This document shows, piece after piece, positions 33,865-42,637 of a stretch of DNA of 64,000 nt. The stretch is from Neoroseomonas lacus (lineage in GTDB: Bacteria > Pseudomonadota > Alphaproteobacteria > Acetobacterales > Acetobacteraceae), in assembly GCF_014644535.1 (NCBI RefSeq), contig NZ_BMKW01000001.1:496001-560000 (forward strand), given 5' to 3'. Within the stretch, counting starts at the first letter, position 1, and the number at the start of each line of letters is the position of its first letter. The translations under genes and the position numbers were made by a program. Under the pieces are notes generated by a model that made no database searches, was not told the DNA's origin, and worked only from the letters and a program-made list of their open reading frames with translations.

Positions 33865-34824
33865 TCAATCCCCCGTAGGGCCATGGCGACGTACCGCGGC
33901 ATCGCTGGCCTGCACCCGCCTGGTGCGCATGATCTCGGCGAAGCCGAACAGCAGCAGCACCTGGCCCGCCACCACCTGCAGCGATGCCAGCAGCCGGATG
34001 CCTTCGTCATGCGGCGTGACGTCGCCGTAGCCGACCGTCGCCTGGGTGACGAGGCTGAAATACAGCGCATCCGGGAAGGGCAGCGGCACCGGCCCCTGCG
34101 GCCCATGGAACAGCGCATGCAGGGAAAGCCCCTGGGCAATCCGGTATAGGCAGGCAAAGACGATCACCAGCATGGCGTACATGGCCAGGAAGGCGACCAC
34201 CGGCACCAGGATGCGCGCCGCCCGCCCGGCCAGTTCCTCGGTGATCAGCGCCATGTCCGTCAGCAGCAGCACGACGCCGCGCACCGAGGCGGCGACCACC
34301 GCCGAGATCACCGCCATCGCCGCGATCACCGCGACACTCTGGTCGAGCACTCCGAGGCGATTGACCGGCAGTGTCAGCGACAGGGCGCCGACCGACCAGA
34401 CCGGGATCAGCCAGCGCGCCATGCGCGGCAGATGCCCCAGATCGAAGGGATGGGCCGCTTCGGCCACCAGGCGCAGGGTCCGCCGCCGCCACCAGACCGC
34501 CACCAGGAAGGACGTCACCGGCAGCAGGAACGCGACCGCCCGCGCGGCGCCATCGGCCGAGGGAAACGCCGCCCGGCCCATCACGGCGAACAGGCAGGCA
34601 TAGACGGCCAGCCCCGCGCTGGTGCCGAAGGCGAAATGCAGCCCGTGCGGGAACAGGAGATAGAGCGTGGTCAGCCCCAGCGCCGCGACGCCGATGACCA
34701 TGAAGGGAAAGATCGTCCCCTGATCCGCCACCCCGCCCGCCACCAGCAGGCCGAAGCCCAGGGTCATCAGCGTCGAGCGCAGCCAGCCCTCGGGCGGCCG
34801 ATAGAATGGCGGCGCCTGGCTCAC
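33865..34824 (-). CDS. Potassium channel protein (two-helix pore with extra N-terminal helices)
   Basis: A 319-residue membrane protein. The C-terminal pore unit has the filter TVGYGD inside DALYFSLVTQATVGYGDVTPHDEG, flanked by two helices. Before it are about six other helices in place of a voltage-sensor module, with an Arg/Trp-rich loop (VWWRRRTLRLVAEAAHP). There is no cytosolic RCK domain. It is coupled to the RidA gene by a four-base overlap. Confidence 0.85.
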   Translation of the reverse strand: MSQAPPFYRPPEGWLRSTLMTLGFGLLVAGGVADQGTIFPFMVIGVAALGLTTLYLLFPHGLHFAFGTSAGLAVYACLFAVMGRAAFPSADGAARAVAFLLPVTSFLVAVWWRRRTLRLVAEAAHPFDLGHLPRMARWLIPVWSVGALSLTLPVNRLGVLDQSVAVIAAMAVISAVVAASVRGVVLLLTDMALITEELAGRAARILVPVVAFLAMYAMLVIVFACLYRIAQGLSLHALFHGPQGPVPLPFPDALYFSLVTQATVGYGDVTPHDEGIRLLASLQVVAGQVLLLFGFAEIMRTRRVQASDAAVRRHGPTGD

Positions 34825-35174
34825 GCCGGCGCCAGCGCCACGCCGGTGATCTCGACCTTCCAGGCCGGGTCGACCAACGCCGCCTGGATCGTCATGCGCG
34901 CCGGCTTGTGGCCGGTGTCGAGCCAGGCATCCCAGGCCCGGTTCATCGCCGGCGCATCGGCGATGTCGGCCAGCACGATGGTGCAGGAGACGAGCGCGCG
35001 CTTGTCGGTGCCGGCCTCGGCGAGCAGGGCGTCGATCTGGCGCAGGATATCGGCGGTCTGGCCCTCGGCATCGGCGGTCGCGTCATCGGCGACCTGGCCG
35101 GCCAGCCAGACCATGCCGCCCGCCACCACCGCGCCGGACAGGCGCTGTTCCTCGGCCATTCTGCGGATTGCCAT
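34821..35174 (-). CDS. ridA: RidA-family enamine/imine deaminase
   Basis: A 117-residue YjgF/YER057c/UK114 protein, normally a trimer that hydrolyses reactive 2-aminoacrylate-type imines. VWLAGQVADD, LVSCTIVLADIADAPAMNRAWDAW and the ligand-binding Arg in PARMTIQAALVDPAWKVEI fit the family. I start at 35174 because GGGGGGA precedes that ATG; the open frame runs to 35201. Confidence 0.85.
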   Translation of the reverse strand: MAIRRMAEEQRLSGAVVAGGMVWLAGQVADDATADAEGQTADILRQIDALLAEAGTDKRALVSCTIVLADIADAPAMNRAWDAWLDTGHKPARMTIQAALVDPAWKVEITGVALAPA

Positions 35175-35224
35175 TGCGCGTCGTCCCCCCATGCCGGTCA
35201 TAACCCGGGACGGAGGTTCATCCC

Positions 35225-35749
35225 ATGCGCTCGATTCTCGCCAAATTCATTCTGGTTAACCGCTGGCTCGCCGCGGTGTTCCTGGTCGGGCTGACGGTGG
35301 CGCTGGGGCTCTTCGCGGCGCGCTTCATCACCAAGGTGGTGAAGTTCGGCGCCAATGTCTTCCAGTCGCAGGAAGACCAGGCGCTGCTCGACCTGCTGCA
35401 CCTGCTCGACTGGACGCTCGTCGCCTCGCTGGTGGTGATGGTGATCCTCGCTTCCTGGGACAGCCTGGTCTCCCCCTTCGACCCGGCAAGCCGCGCCGGC
35501 GGCATGTCCTGGATCCGCAAGCTCGACCCCGGCAACCTCAAGGTGAAGCTGGCCGGCTCGATCGTCGCCATCTCCTCCATCCAGCTGCTGCAGATGTTCC
35601 TGCGCGGGGACGGCTACTCGGACCGCGCGATCGGCTGGGCGATGGGGCTGCACGCGCTGTTCCTGGTCGGCGCCGTAGCGCTCGCCCTGACGGACCGGAT
35701 TTCGGCCGGAAGCCGCCCGGCAGACAAAAATGAGACGCCGGAGCCGTAA
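35225..35749 (+). CDS. YqhA/UPF0114 membrane protein
   Basis: A 174-residue protein with four helices: FILVNRWLAAVFLVGLTVALGL, LVASLVVMVILASWDSLV, LKVKLAGSIVAISSIQLLQMF and the C-terminal AMGLHALFLVGAVALAL. The LKVKLAGSIVAISSIxLL block is the family signature of UPF0114. Function is unknown. It is divergent from ridA with 50 bases between the starts. Confidence 0.85.
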   Translation: MRSILAKFILVNRWLAAVFLVGLTVALGLFAARFITKVVKFGANVFQSQEDQALLDLLHLLDWTLVASLVVMVILASWDSLVSPFDPASRAGGMSWIRKLDPGNLKVKLAGSIVAISSIQLLQMFLRGDGYSDRAIGWAMGLHALFLVGAVALALTDRISAGSRPADKNETPEP

Positions 35750-35893
35750 CATTCGCGGCGCGATGACGATCCTCGAAAACGCGACTCTCTGGAATCTGTT
35801 GCAGACTCTACTTGAGATATCAGGTGAAGATTGGGCCCGACGCCACGCCAGTGCCGTGCGTTTCCTCTCCGTCAAAACGCGGAAATCTATCCA

Positions 35894-35937
35894 AATGGTT
35901 GATATTTTTCCTTGTTGATCCTCCAATGGTTGATATT
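35894..35937 (+). promoter_or_regulatory. Direct repeats in an AT-rich promoter region
   Basis: AATGGTTGATATT occurs twice (35894-35906 and 35925-35937), 31 bases apart or about three helical turns, in the only AT-rich stretch nearby (35860-35960). CCTATAAG follows at 35943-35950 and could be a -10 element. The likely target is the gene at 35979. Confidence 0.55.
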
Positions 35938-35978
35938 GATTCGCCTATAAGTTGAATAACAGGGTGAAATCTCGTTCC

Positions 35979-36629
35979 ATGAGCGAAATCCGGCCATTGC
36001 TGCGTCGTCCCAAGCGGCTCGACAACGTCGTCCGCGACCGGCTGAAGACCTGGCCCCAACGCCCGCCGGGCGCCGGCAGCCTCGGCGCCGATGGCGCCTG
36101 GCTGCGCGGGCGCCCCTGCGATGGGGAGCCGGTCGCCCAGCCCTATCTCAAGATCCCCGGCTCGGATCGGATGCGCACCATCCCCGACGGGCTCTGGCTG
36201 CATTTCGGCGGCTCGTCGGAGGACCCCTATGCGGACATCCTCTGCATCGAGGCCTGCTCGACCTTCCAGAACCTGCTCGACAAGCGGTCGCGCTTCGCGC
36301 CCTCCACCGTCTCGCTGCTGGCGCATTGCCCGCTGGCCTGGCTGCTTGCGCCCCTGCAGGCGAATGACACCACGCCGCGCTGGCGGATCATTCCCTTCCT
36401 CAGCGCGGAACCCATCGCGGGGTTCAGCCTGCCGGTGCGCGACCTGCGGGTGCTCTATGGCCTGCAGCGGGACCACTATGACGGCTTCGCCCGCCACCAG
36501 GTGCCGCACCCGCACGAGTATTTCTGCCCGATGGAAGCGCTGACGGCCCATGAGGGTCATGCCAATCCGGCGATGCGCTCCCTGCTCGGGCGGGCCTGCG
36601 CGGCTTCCGCCTTCATGGTGCCGCCCTGA
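35979..36629 (+). CDS. Cytosolic protein of unknown function
   Basis: A 216-residue protein with no signal or membrane segment. Notable segments are RPKRLDNVVRDRLKTWPQRP, GLWLHFGGSSEDPYADILCIEACST, LDKRSRFAPST and a His-rich part near the end (ARHQVPHPHEYFCPMEALTAHEGHA). The His/Cys cluster could bind a metal. I do not recognise the family. The ATG at 35979 follows closely on GTTCC; GTG 35964 is possible. It ends in a 17-base convergent overlap with the next gene. Confidence 0.65.
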   Translation: MSEIRPLLRRPKRLDNVVRDRLKTWPQRPPGAGSLGADGAWLRGRPCDGEPVAQPYLKIPGSDRMRTIPDGLWLHFGGSSEDPYADILCIEACSTFQNLLDKRSRFAPSTVSLLAHCPLAWLLAPLQANDTTPRWRIIPFLSAEPIAGFSLPVRDLRVLYGLQRDHYDGFARHQVPHPHEYFCPMEALTAHEGHANPAMRSLLGRACAASAFMVPP

Positions 36630-36990
36630 CCGGGCCGCGCGCCCAGTCCCAGGCCCGCTCGACCTCGGCCCGCTCGAAATAGCGTAGTTCCGTCTTCATG
36701 AACGGCGCGAACAGCGTCGCCAGCCAGGATTGCCAGGTGCGGTCGCCGATCATCGCGACCCGCCGCAGGTCGCCGCGATGGGTCAGGCCGAAGCGCGCAT
36801 CCTCGAACAGCGCGCCGGCACCGTCCCATCCGTGGAAATCCCGCATGTCGACCACCATGGCCGGGTGCGGATGGCGCGCGAGCTGTTCGTCCAGCCAGGG
36901 GATGATGCGCGCATAATCCGCCTTGCTCAGCCTGCCGCTGACGCGGATCGCGAGCAGCTCCGGGCTTGATTCGGTCATGATCTCGAACAT
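36613..36990 (-). CDS. SpoIIAA/STAS-like domain protein
   Basis: A 125-residue single-domain protein: LLAIRVSGRLSKADYARIIPWLDEQLA, PAMVVDMRDFHGWDGAGALFEDARFGL, VAMIGDRTWQSWLATLFAPFM and ELRYFERAEVERAWDWAR. This is the STAS/SpoIIAA-like family (PF11964 type), found as stand-alone cytosolic proteins of unknown role. GGAGAC lies before the ATG. The 263 bases between this start and 37254 hold the divergent promoters; I see no clear element there. Confidence 0.85.
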   Translation of the reverse strand: MFEIMTESSPELLAIRVSGRLSKADYARIIPWLDEQLARHPHPAMVVDMRDFHGWDGAGALFEDARFGLTHRGDLRRVAMIGDRTWQSWLATLFAPFMKTELRYFERAEVERAWDWARGPVRAAP

Positions 36991-37253
36991 CGGCCGTCTC
37001 CGTTCGCGATGGGGTGGCCTCGGCGCGGCGATCGGCGCCGCCCGGCGCCACTGCCAGGCAGATGGTAGCCGCCGCACCCCGCTGCGACCCGGCGCCCGCA
37101 TCACGCGCACTGGTTGCCCGCAATTTGTGCGACCATCGCCTCCGCGCGTCATATTCGGCGGCACGCCCCCACCGATGCACCTTGCGGGCGCCGCGCCTGA
37201 TGCCGCACAGATCGACCCGGACGGCACCAGCCGAAGTGCAGGGAGACGCAGAC

Positions 37254-38276
37254 ATGGTCCATCGCCTCAACCGACGTTCGGCCCTGCTGGCGGCCGGTGG
37301 CCTGTTGGCCGCCCCGCGCCTGGCGCAGGCCCAGGCCACACGCGTGCGCATGACGCTCGACTGGGCGTTCCAGGCGCCCAACGCCTTCGCCCTGGTGGCG
37401 CGCGAGAAGGGCTATTTCCGTGCCGCCGGCCTCGATGTGACGGTCGACCGCGGGCAGGGCTCGGGCGGCGTGCCGGTGGCGCTGGCCGGCGGCGGCTACG
37501 ACATCGGCTATGCCGACCTCAACCCCGCCATCCGCTTCATGGCGGAAAATCCCGACCGCGGCATCGTTGCCGTCGCCGTGCTGCATGACCGCAGCCCGCT
37601 CTGCGCCATCGTGCGCGCCGATGGCCCGATCCGCACGCCCAAGGACCTTGAGGGCACGAAGCTCGCCGCGCCGGAATTCGACGCCGGGCGCCAGCTTTTC
37701 CCGGCCTTCGCCAAGGCCGCCGGCGTCGATGCCTCGAAGGTCACCTTCCTTTCAGTCACCCCCGCGCTGCGCGAACCCATGCTGGTGCGCCGCGAGGCCG
37801 ATGGCGTCACCGGCTTCGTCACCACCTCGGCGCTCGCGCTGAAGGGCATCGGGCTCGGCCTGAACCAGCAGCGCACCATGATGTACTACGACCACGGGCT
37901 GGACCTGTATGGCGGCGCGATCCTGACCACCCGCGCCTATCTCGAACGCAACCCGGAGGTCGTGCGCGGCATGACCGCGGCGCTGATGAAGGCCTTCATC
38001 GAGACGGTGAGGAATGGCCAGGAGATGCTCGACATCCTCAAGCGCGTCGAGCCGCTGACGGATGTGGCGCTGGAACGCGAACGCCACGAGCTGAACGTCG
38101 AGAAGGTGATCATGAGCGCCAATGTCCGCGCCAACGGCATCTCGGCGGTGGACGCGACCCGGCTGCAGACCGGCATCCGCCAGGTAGAGGAAGCCTACAA
38201 CCTCCAGCCCCGCCTGCAGGCGGCGCAGATCTACACGCCCGACTTCCTGCCCCCGGCGGCGGATCGGCGCCTCTGA
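37254..38276 (+). CDS. ABC transporter substrate-binding protein (NMT1/THI5-like), Tat-type signal
   Basis: A 340-residue exported binding protein. The signal has the twin arginine LNRRSALLAAGGLLAAPRLAQAQ, cut after AQA. The mature part (RVRMTLDWAFQAPNAFALVAREKGYFRAAGLDVTV) is the NMT1/THI5/SsuA fold used for pyrimidine precursors, sulfonates or aromatic acids. GGGAGAC precedes the ATG. The ATPase and permease follow after a 301-base gap holding a palindromic repeat. Confidence 0.88.
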   Translation: MVHRLNRRSALLAAGGLLAAPRLAQAQATRVRMTLDWAFQAPNAFALVAREKGYFRAAGLDVTVDRGQGSGGVPVALAGGGYDIGYADLNPAIRFMAENPDRGIVAVAVLHDRSPLCAIVRADGPIRTPKDLEGTKLAAPEFDAGRQLFPAFAKAAGVDASKVTFLSVTPALREPMLVRREADGVTGFVTTSALALKGIGLGLNQQRTMMYYDHGLDLYGGAILTTRAYLERNPEVVRGMTAALMKAFIETVRNGQEMLDILKRVEPLTDVALERERHELNVEKVIMSANVRANGISAVDATRLQTGIRQVEEAYNLQPRLQAAQIYTPDFLPPAADRRL

Positions 38277-38478
38277 GCCGGAGCGGCGCCGCCCTTCCAG
38301 ACGACCGATCGGCGCTGCCCGCACCGCCAATGGGACCGTTGCGGGACCGCGCCCTTCGAAATACCGACAGCCATTGCCTGGCGAGGCCATCCGGATCGAT
38401 CTGGGAGCCCGACACGGCGCCCCGCGCCGGCCGTGACGTTTCGCACCGACGCCCACGCCCGGCGCCAAATCGAGGTGT

Positions 38479-38532
38479 CCAAAGGCCCTCAGGCCTTTGG
38501 TGGGGTGGCTTGGAGGGGCAAGGCCCCTCCAA
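38479..38532 (-). repeat. Two-hairpin palindromic repeat (family 1), copy c, inverted
   Basis: Hairpin 2: CCAAAGGCC-CTCA-GGCCTTTGG, perfect (38479-38500). Linker TGGGGTGGC. Hairpin 1: TTGGAGGGGC-AAG-GCCCCTCCAA, perfect (38510-38532). The order is reversed relative to copies a, b and e. CGCCAAATCGAGGTG before it corresponds to the CACCAATACTTGGCG end of other copies. Unusually, this copy lies inside a same-strand gene series and may attenuate transcription from the binding protein into the ATPase. Confidence 0.8.
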
Positions 38533-38577
38533 CCGTCCTCGGCCCATCACGGCACGCCACATGCCAGGACAGCCCGC

Positions 38578-39384
38578 ATGACCCCACCCTTCGTCCAGAT
38601 CGACGGCGTCTCGATGCGCTATGGCGGCGTCGAGGGCACCCTGGCGCTCCGCGATGCCTCCCTCGACGTGGGCGATGGAGAATTCGTCGCCGTGGTCGGC
38701 CCCTCCGGCTGCGGCAAATCCACCCTGATGCGCCTGGTCACCGGCCTGTGGCCGCCGACCGAGGGCACTGTGATCGTCGATGGCGCAGAAGTGGACGGCC
38801 CGCTTTCCATCGCCGGCATGGCCTTCCAGAACCCGACCCTGCTGCCTTGGCGCAACATTATCGACAACGTGATGCTGCCGCTCGAGGTGGTGCAGCCGCA
38901 TCGCCGCCAACTGCGCGCCCAGCGCGGCACCTATGAACGCCGCGCCCGCGACCTGCTGAAACTGGTCGGCCTCGACGGCTTCGAGGCGAAATTCCCCTGG
39001 CAACTCTCGGGCGGCATGCAGCAGCGCGCCTCGCTGTGCCGCGCTTTGGTCCATGACCCGCGGCTGCTGATGCTCGACGAGCCCTTCGGCGCGCTCGACG
39101 TCTTCACGCGGGAGGATCTGTGGGACGTCATGCAGGCGGTGTGGCTGGCCAAGAAGCCCACCGTGATCCTGGTGACGCACGACCTGAAGGAGGCGGTCTA
39201 CCTCGCCGACCGCGTGCTGATCATGTCCTCCCGGCCCGGGCGCATCATCGCCGAGCGGCGCGTCCCCTACCCCCGCCCGCGCCGGCTCGAACAGACCTAC
39301 GAAGCCGAGTTCCAGGCCATCGTCCACGAATTGCGCGACCGCATCAGCGAGGCCCGCAAGGGGGAAGCCACCGATGTCCGCTAG
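38578..39384 (+). CDS. ABC transporter ATPase (nitrate/sulfonate/taurine type)
   Basis: A 268-residue nucleotide-binding subunit: Walker A GPSGCGKST, Q-loop MAFQNPTLLPW, signature LSGGMQQRASLCRAL, Walker B LLMLDEPFGALD and H-loop VTHD. The NPTLLPWR pattern is typical of SsuB/TauB-like ATPases, matching the NMT1-like binding protein upstream. Eleven bases overlap the permease gene. Confidence 0.92.
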   Translation: MTPPFVQIDGVSMRYGGVEGTLALRDASLDVGDGEFVAVVGPSGCGKSTLMRLVTGLWPPTEGTVIVDGAEVDGPLSIAGMAFQNPTLLPWRNIIDNVMLPLEVVQPHRRQLRAQRGTYERRARDLLKLVGLDGFEAKFPWQLSGGMQQRASLCRALVHDPRLLMLDEPFGALDVFTREDLWDVMQAVWLAKKPTVILVTHDLKEAVYLADRVLIMSSRPGRIIAERRVPYPRPRRLEQTYEAEFQAIVHELRDRISEARKGEATDVR

Positions 39385-40207
39385 GTCCGCCCGTTCCGCC
39401 GAAGCCCTCGCCGAGGCCGCCCGCCGCCGCCGTCGGCTCGAGAACGCGCTGCCCTGGCTCGTCACGATCGGCATGTTCGCCGTCTGGGAGGCCGCGGTGC
39501 GCGCCTTCGACATCCAGCCCTTCATCCTGCCTGCCCCCAGCGCCATCGCCGAGAGCATGGTGAAATGGTGGTACCCGCTGATGACGAATTCCTGGGCCAC
39601 GCTGCTGACCACCTTCGTCGGCTTCATCATGGCGGTCGGCTTCGGCCTGTCGCTCGGCGTGCTGATCGGCTCCTCTGTGCTGGTCTATCGCGGGCTGTAC
39701 CCGCTGCTGATCGCCTTCAATTCGGTGCCCAAGGTGGCGGTGGTGCCGATCCTGGTGATCTGGTTCGGCGCCGGCTTCTGGCCCGCCGTGCTGACCGCCT
39801 TCCTGATCTCCTTCTTCCCCATCGTGGTGAATGTCGCGACCGGCATCGCCACGGTGGAACCGGAACTGCGTGACGTGCTGCGCGCACTCGGCGCCCGGCC
39901 GATCGACATCATCATGAAGGTGGGCCTGCCGCGGGCAATGCCGTATTTCTTCGCCTCGCTGAAGGTCGCGATCACGGTGGCGTTCGTGGGGTCGATCATC
40001 AGCGAGACGGTCGCCGCGAATGAGGGTATCGGCCACCTGATGCTGGTCGCCTCCTCCCGCTTCGACGTCCCCCTCGTCTTTGCCGGGCTGATCGTGACCG
40101 GCGTGATGGGCGTGCTGATGTACTGGGTGGCGGTGACCATCGAGGAACGCACGACCGGCTGGGCGACGCGCGGGCAGAACGACCCGCGCCTCGCCACGGG
40201 GGGATGA
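39374..40207 (+). CDS. ABC transporter permease (SsuC/TauC type)
   Basis: A 277-residue inner-membrane permease with six helices. The EAA coupling segment is VEPELRDVLRALGARPIDIIMKVGLP, contacting the ATPase. The Arg-rich N-terminus (ARRRRRLE) is cytosolic. It completes the importer of the preceding two components and overlaps the isomerase gene by four bases. Confidence 0.9.
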   Translation: MSARSARSAEALAEAARRRRRLENALPWLVTIGMFAVWEAAVRAFDIQPFILPAPSAIAESMVKWWYPLMTNSWATLLTTFVGFIMAVGFGLSLGVLIGSSVLVYRGLYPLLIAFNSVPKVAVVPILVIWFGAGFWPAVLTAFLISFFPIVVNVATGIATVEPELRDVLRALGARPIDIIMKVGLPRAMPYFFASLKVAITVAFVGSIISETVAANEGIGHLMLVASSRFDVPLVFAGLIVTGVMGVLMYWVAVTIEERTTGWATRGQNDPRLATGG

Positions 40208-40923
40208 TGGACGCAGCCATACGACTGGGGATGCTCACACCATCCTCGAACACCGTGCTGGAACCCGCCACCGCCGCGCTGCTCGCGGCCACGCCCCACA
40301 TTACCGCGCATTTCCAGCGGCTGCGGGTGCTGTCGATCACCCTCGAGGGCGGCTCGACCGGCCAGTTCGACGCCGGGCCGATGGTCGCCGCCGCCGAGAT
40401 GCTGGCCGATGCCAAGGTTCACGCCCTGTGCTGGAACGGCACCTCCGGCGCCTGGCTCGGCCTTGAGGCCGACCGCGCCATCTGTGCCGCGGTCACGCGC
40501 GCGACCAGCATCCCCTGCACCACCGCGACCCTCGCCCTGCATGACGCGCTGCACGCCCTCGGCGCACGACGGGTCGGCCTGGTGACGCCCTATCTCGGCG
40601 CGGTCCAGGCCGCGATCCTCGCCAATCTGCGCGCCGAAGGCTTCGTCACCGCCGGCGAGCGTCATCTGGAAGACCCCGGCAACTACAGCTTCGCCGACCA
40701 CCCGCCGGCCCTGGTCACGCGGCTGGTCGGCGAGGTCGCCGCTGAAGGCTGCGATGCCATCGCCATCCATTGCACCAATTTCCGCGGCCTCGAGGCCGCC
40801 GCCACCGTGCCCGGGGTGGCGGTGCTCGATTCCGTGGCGGTGTCGCTGTGGGGTGCCTTGCGGGCGGCCGGGGGAAATGCGGCCAGCGTGCCAGCGCTTG
40901 GCGTACTGTCCCAGGTCGCTTGA
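40204..40923 (+). CDS. Maleate isomerase / Asp-Glu-racemase superfamily enzyme
   Basis: A 239-residue enzyme. GMLTPSSNTVLEP at the N-terminus is the maleate cis-trans isomerase/arylmalonate decarboxylase signature. The two catalytic cysteines of the superfamily are in ALCWNGTSGAW and IHCTNFRGLE. Coupling to an ABC importer suggests it acts on the imported dicarboxylate or a ring-cleavage product; maleate arises from nicotinate or gentisate breakdown. The substrate is not settled by sequence. Confidence 0.8.
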   Translation: MMDAAIRLGMLTPSSNTVLEPATAALLAATPHITAHFQRLRVLSITLEGGSTGQFDAGPMVAAAEMLADAKVHALCWNGTSGAWLGLEADRAICAAVTRATSIPCTTATLALHDALHALGARRVGLVTPYLGAVQAAILANLRAEGFVTAGERHLEDPGNYSFADHPPALVTRLVGEVAAEGCDAIAIHCTNFRGLEAAATVPGVAVLDSVAVSLWGALRAAGGNAASVPALGVLSQVA

Positions 40924-41031
40924 AGCGGCGCCGCAATCGCGTTGATCCGGCTCTGGCACTTCAGGCAAGACGTGACAAATAACGCAGCAAACACGCAAGC
41001 TTGGATTGCTTTGGCGTTGCGGCTTTGGCAT

Positions 41032-41045
41032 GCCCCCATGGGGGC
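41032..41045. promoter_or_regulatory. Perfect palindrome upstream of dgoK
   Basis: GCCCCCATGGGGGC is a 14-base perfect palindrome 14 bases before the kinase start, within a 136-base gap that is otherwise lower in G+C. It overlaps the probable leader and could hinder or regulate translation, or bind a regulator. No regulator gene is adjacent. Confidence 0.4.
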
Positions 41046-41059
41046 TTGTTGGGGGTAGA

Positions 41060-41938
41060 ATGCTCGGAATTGATTGGGGCACGTCAAGCCTGCGTGCCTA
41101 CCGCTTTGCGCCCGATGGACGCGTTATAGGTCGACGCGACACCCCCCGAGGCATCCTCACCGTCGCGCCGGGCGAATTCCCCGACACGCTCCGGGCGGTG
41201 GTTGGCGACTGGATCGAGGACGGGGAGCGCCGCATCCTGATGTGCGGCATGGTCGGCAGTCGCCAGGGCTGGCAGGAAGTGCCCTACCTGCCCTGCCCGG
41301 CCGGCCTCGACGGCCTCGCCGCCGCCGCCGTCGCCGTGCCCTTCCCCGATGCCGATGTCCGCCTGCTTCCAGGCCTGTCCTGCCGTGACCGCCACGGCGT
41401 GCCCGAGGTGATGCGCGGCGAGGAGACGCAGATGCTCGGCGCCGCCATGGGCGACGGCGAGACGACCATCTGCCTGCCCGGCAGCCATTCCAAATGGGCG
41501 CGGGTGCAGGATGGGCGGGTGATCGATTTCACCACCCACCTCACCGGGGAGGCCTTCGCGGCGCTGTCGGCCCACACCATCCTCGCGCGCATGATGAATG
41601 ACCGCGCCCCTCACCATGCCGGCGGCTTCGAGCGCGGCGTGGCACGCTCCCGGCAGGGCGGCGGGCTGCTGCGCCACCTGTTCGGCCTGCGCGCCGCCGC
41701 CCTGTTCGACGAGATGCAGGAGGAGGAAGCGGCCTCCTACCTGTCGGGCCTGCTGATCGGCCATGAGGTCGCCGCCGCGCTCGAGGATGGCGTCGCTCCG
41801 CCGATCCTGCTGATCGGCGCGGACCGGCTCACGGCCCGCTACGGCGCAGCCCTCGCCGCCTTCGGCATTCCCCACCGCAAGGCCGACCCGGATGCCGCGG
41901 CCCATGGCCTGTGGCGCGTCGCGTCGCGCCTCGCATGA
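41060..41938 (+). CDS. dgoK: 2-dehydro-3-deoxygalactonokinase
   Basis: A 292-residue sugar-acid kinase of the ASKHA fold: LGIDWGTSSLRAYRF (phosphate 1 loop), CGMVGSRQGWQEVPYLPCPA, CLPGSHSKWARV and LIGADRLTARYGAAL. These match DgoK, which phosphorylates 2-keto-3-deoxygalactonate in the De Ley-Doudoroff route. GGGGGTAG precedes the ATG. Its TGA overlaps the aldolase start by four bases. Confidence 0.9.
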   Translation: MLGIDWGTSSLRAYRFAPDGRVIGRRDTPRGILTVAPGEFPDTLRAVVGDWIEDGERRILMCGMVGSRQGWQEVPYLPCPAGLDGLAAAAVAVPFPDADVRLLPGLSCRDRHGVPEVMRGEETQMLGAAMGDGETTICLPGSHSKWARVQDGRVIDFTTHLTGEAFAALSAHTILARMMNDRAPHHAGGFERGVARSRQGGGLLRHLFGLRAAALFDEMQEEEAASYLSGLLIGHEVAAALEDGVAPPILLIGADRLTARYGAALAAFGIPHRKADPDAAAHGLWRVASRLA

Positions 41939-42555
41939 GCCTCGCTCCCTGGCTCGATGCCTGCCCCGTGGTGGCGATCCTGCGCGGCATCCGGCCGGAG
42001 GAGGCCGAAACCGTGGGGGCCGCCCTGCTCGCCGAGGGGCTGACCATCCTCGAAGTACCGCTCAATTCGCCGAACCCGCTCGACAGCATCCGCCGCCTGC
42101 ATGCCGCCTTCGGCGAGCGGGCGCTGGTCGGCGCCGGCACTGTGACCAGCGAGGATGAGGTCGCCGCCATCGCCCGCGCCGGGGCGCGGCTGATGGTCAC
42201 CCCGCATTGCGACCCGGCGCTGGTGCTCGCCGCCCGCGCGCGGGGGATGGTCGCCTGCCCGGGATTCTTCACGCCCGGCGAGGCCTTCGCCCTGCTCGCG
42301 GCCGGGGCCGATGCGCTGAAGCTGTTCCCGGCCGAGGCGGCGAGCCCGGCCGTGCTGCGCGCGCTGCTCGCGGTGCTGCCCAAGGGGACCGCCGTGCTGC
42401 CGGTGGGCGGCATCGGGGCGGACAATATCCCGGCCTGGAAGGCGGCCGGGGCGGCCGGCTTCGGGGTCGGCTCGTCGCTCTACAAGCCGGGCGATACAGC
42501 GGCCACGGTGTCGGAGAAGGCGCGCGCGCTGCGCCGCTCCCTCGTCGCCTCTTGA
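41935..42555 (+). CDS. dgoA: 2-dehydro-3-deoxy-6-phosphogalactonate aldolase
   Basis: A 206-residue class I aldolase of the KDPG/KDPGal family. PVVAILRGIRPEEA, LTILEVPLNSPNP with the catalytic Glu, VGAGTV, ACPGFFTPGEAF and ALKLFPAE with the Schiff-base Lys are all present. It cleaves KDPGal to pyruvate and glyceraldehyde 3-phosphate. The EVPLNSP form and the coupled kinase support galactonate rather than gluconate as the source. Confidence 0.9.
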   Translation: MSLAPWLDACPVVAILRGIRPEEAETVGAALLAEGLTILEVPLNSPNPLDSIRRLHAAFGERALVGAGTVTSEDEVAAIARAGARLMVTPHCDPALVLAARARGMVACPGFFTPGEAFALLAAGADALKLFPAEAASPAVLRALLAVLPKGTAVLPVGGIGADNIPAWKAAGAAGFGVGSSLYKPGDTAATVSEKARALRRSLVAS

Positions 42556-42637
42556 ACGGTCCCGCCGGTTTCGCTTGAAGCTTGCGGCGAAGCGGGGGCT
42601 CAATCCCGCCGAGGCCGAATCAGGGAGAAACGATCCG

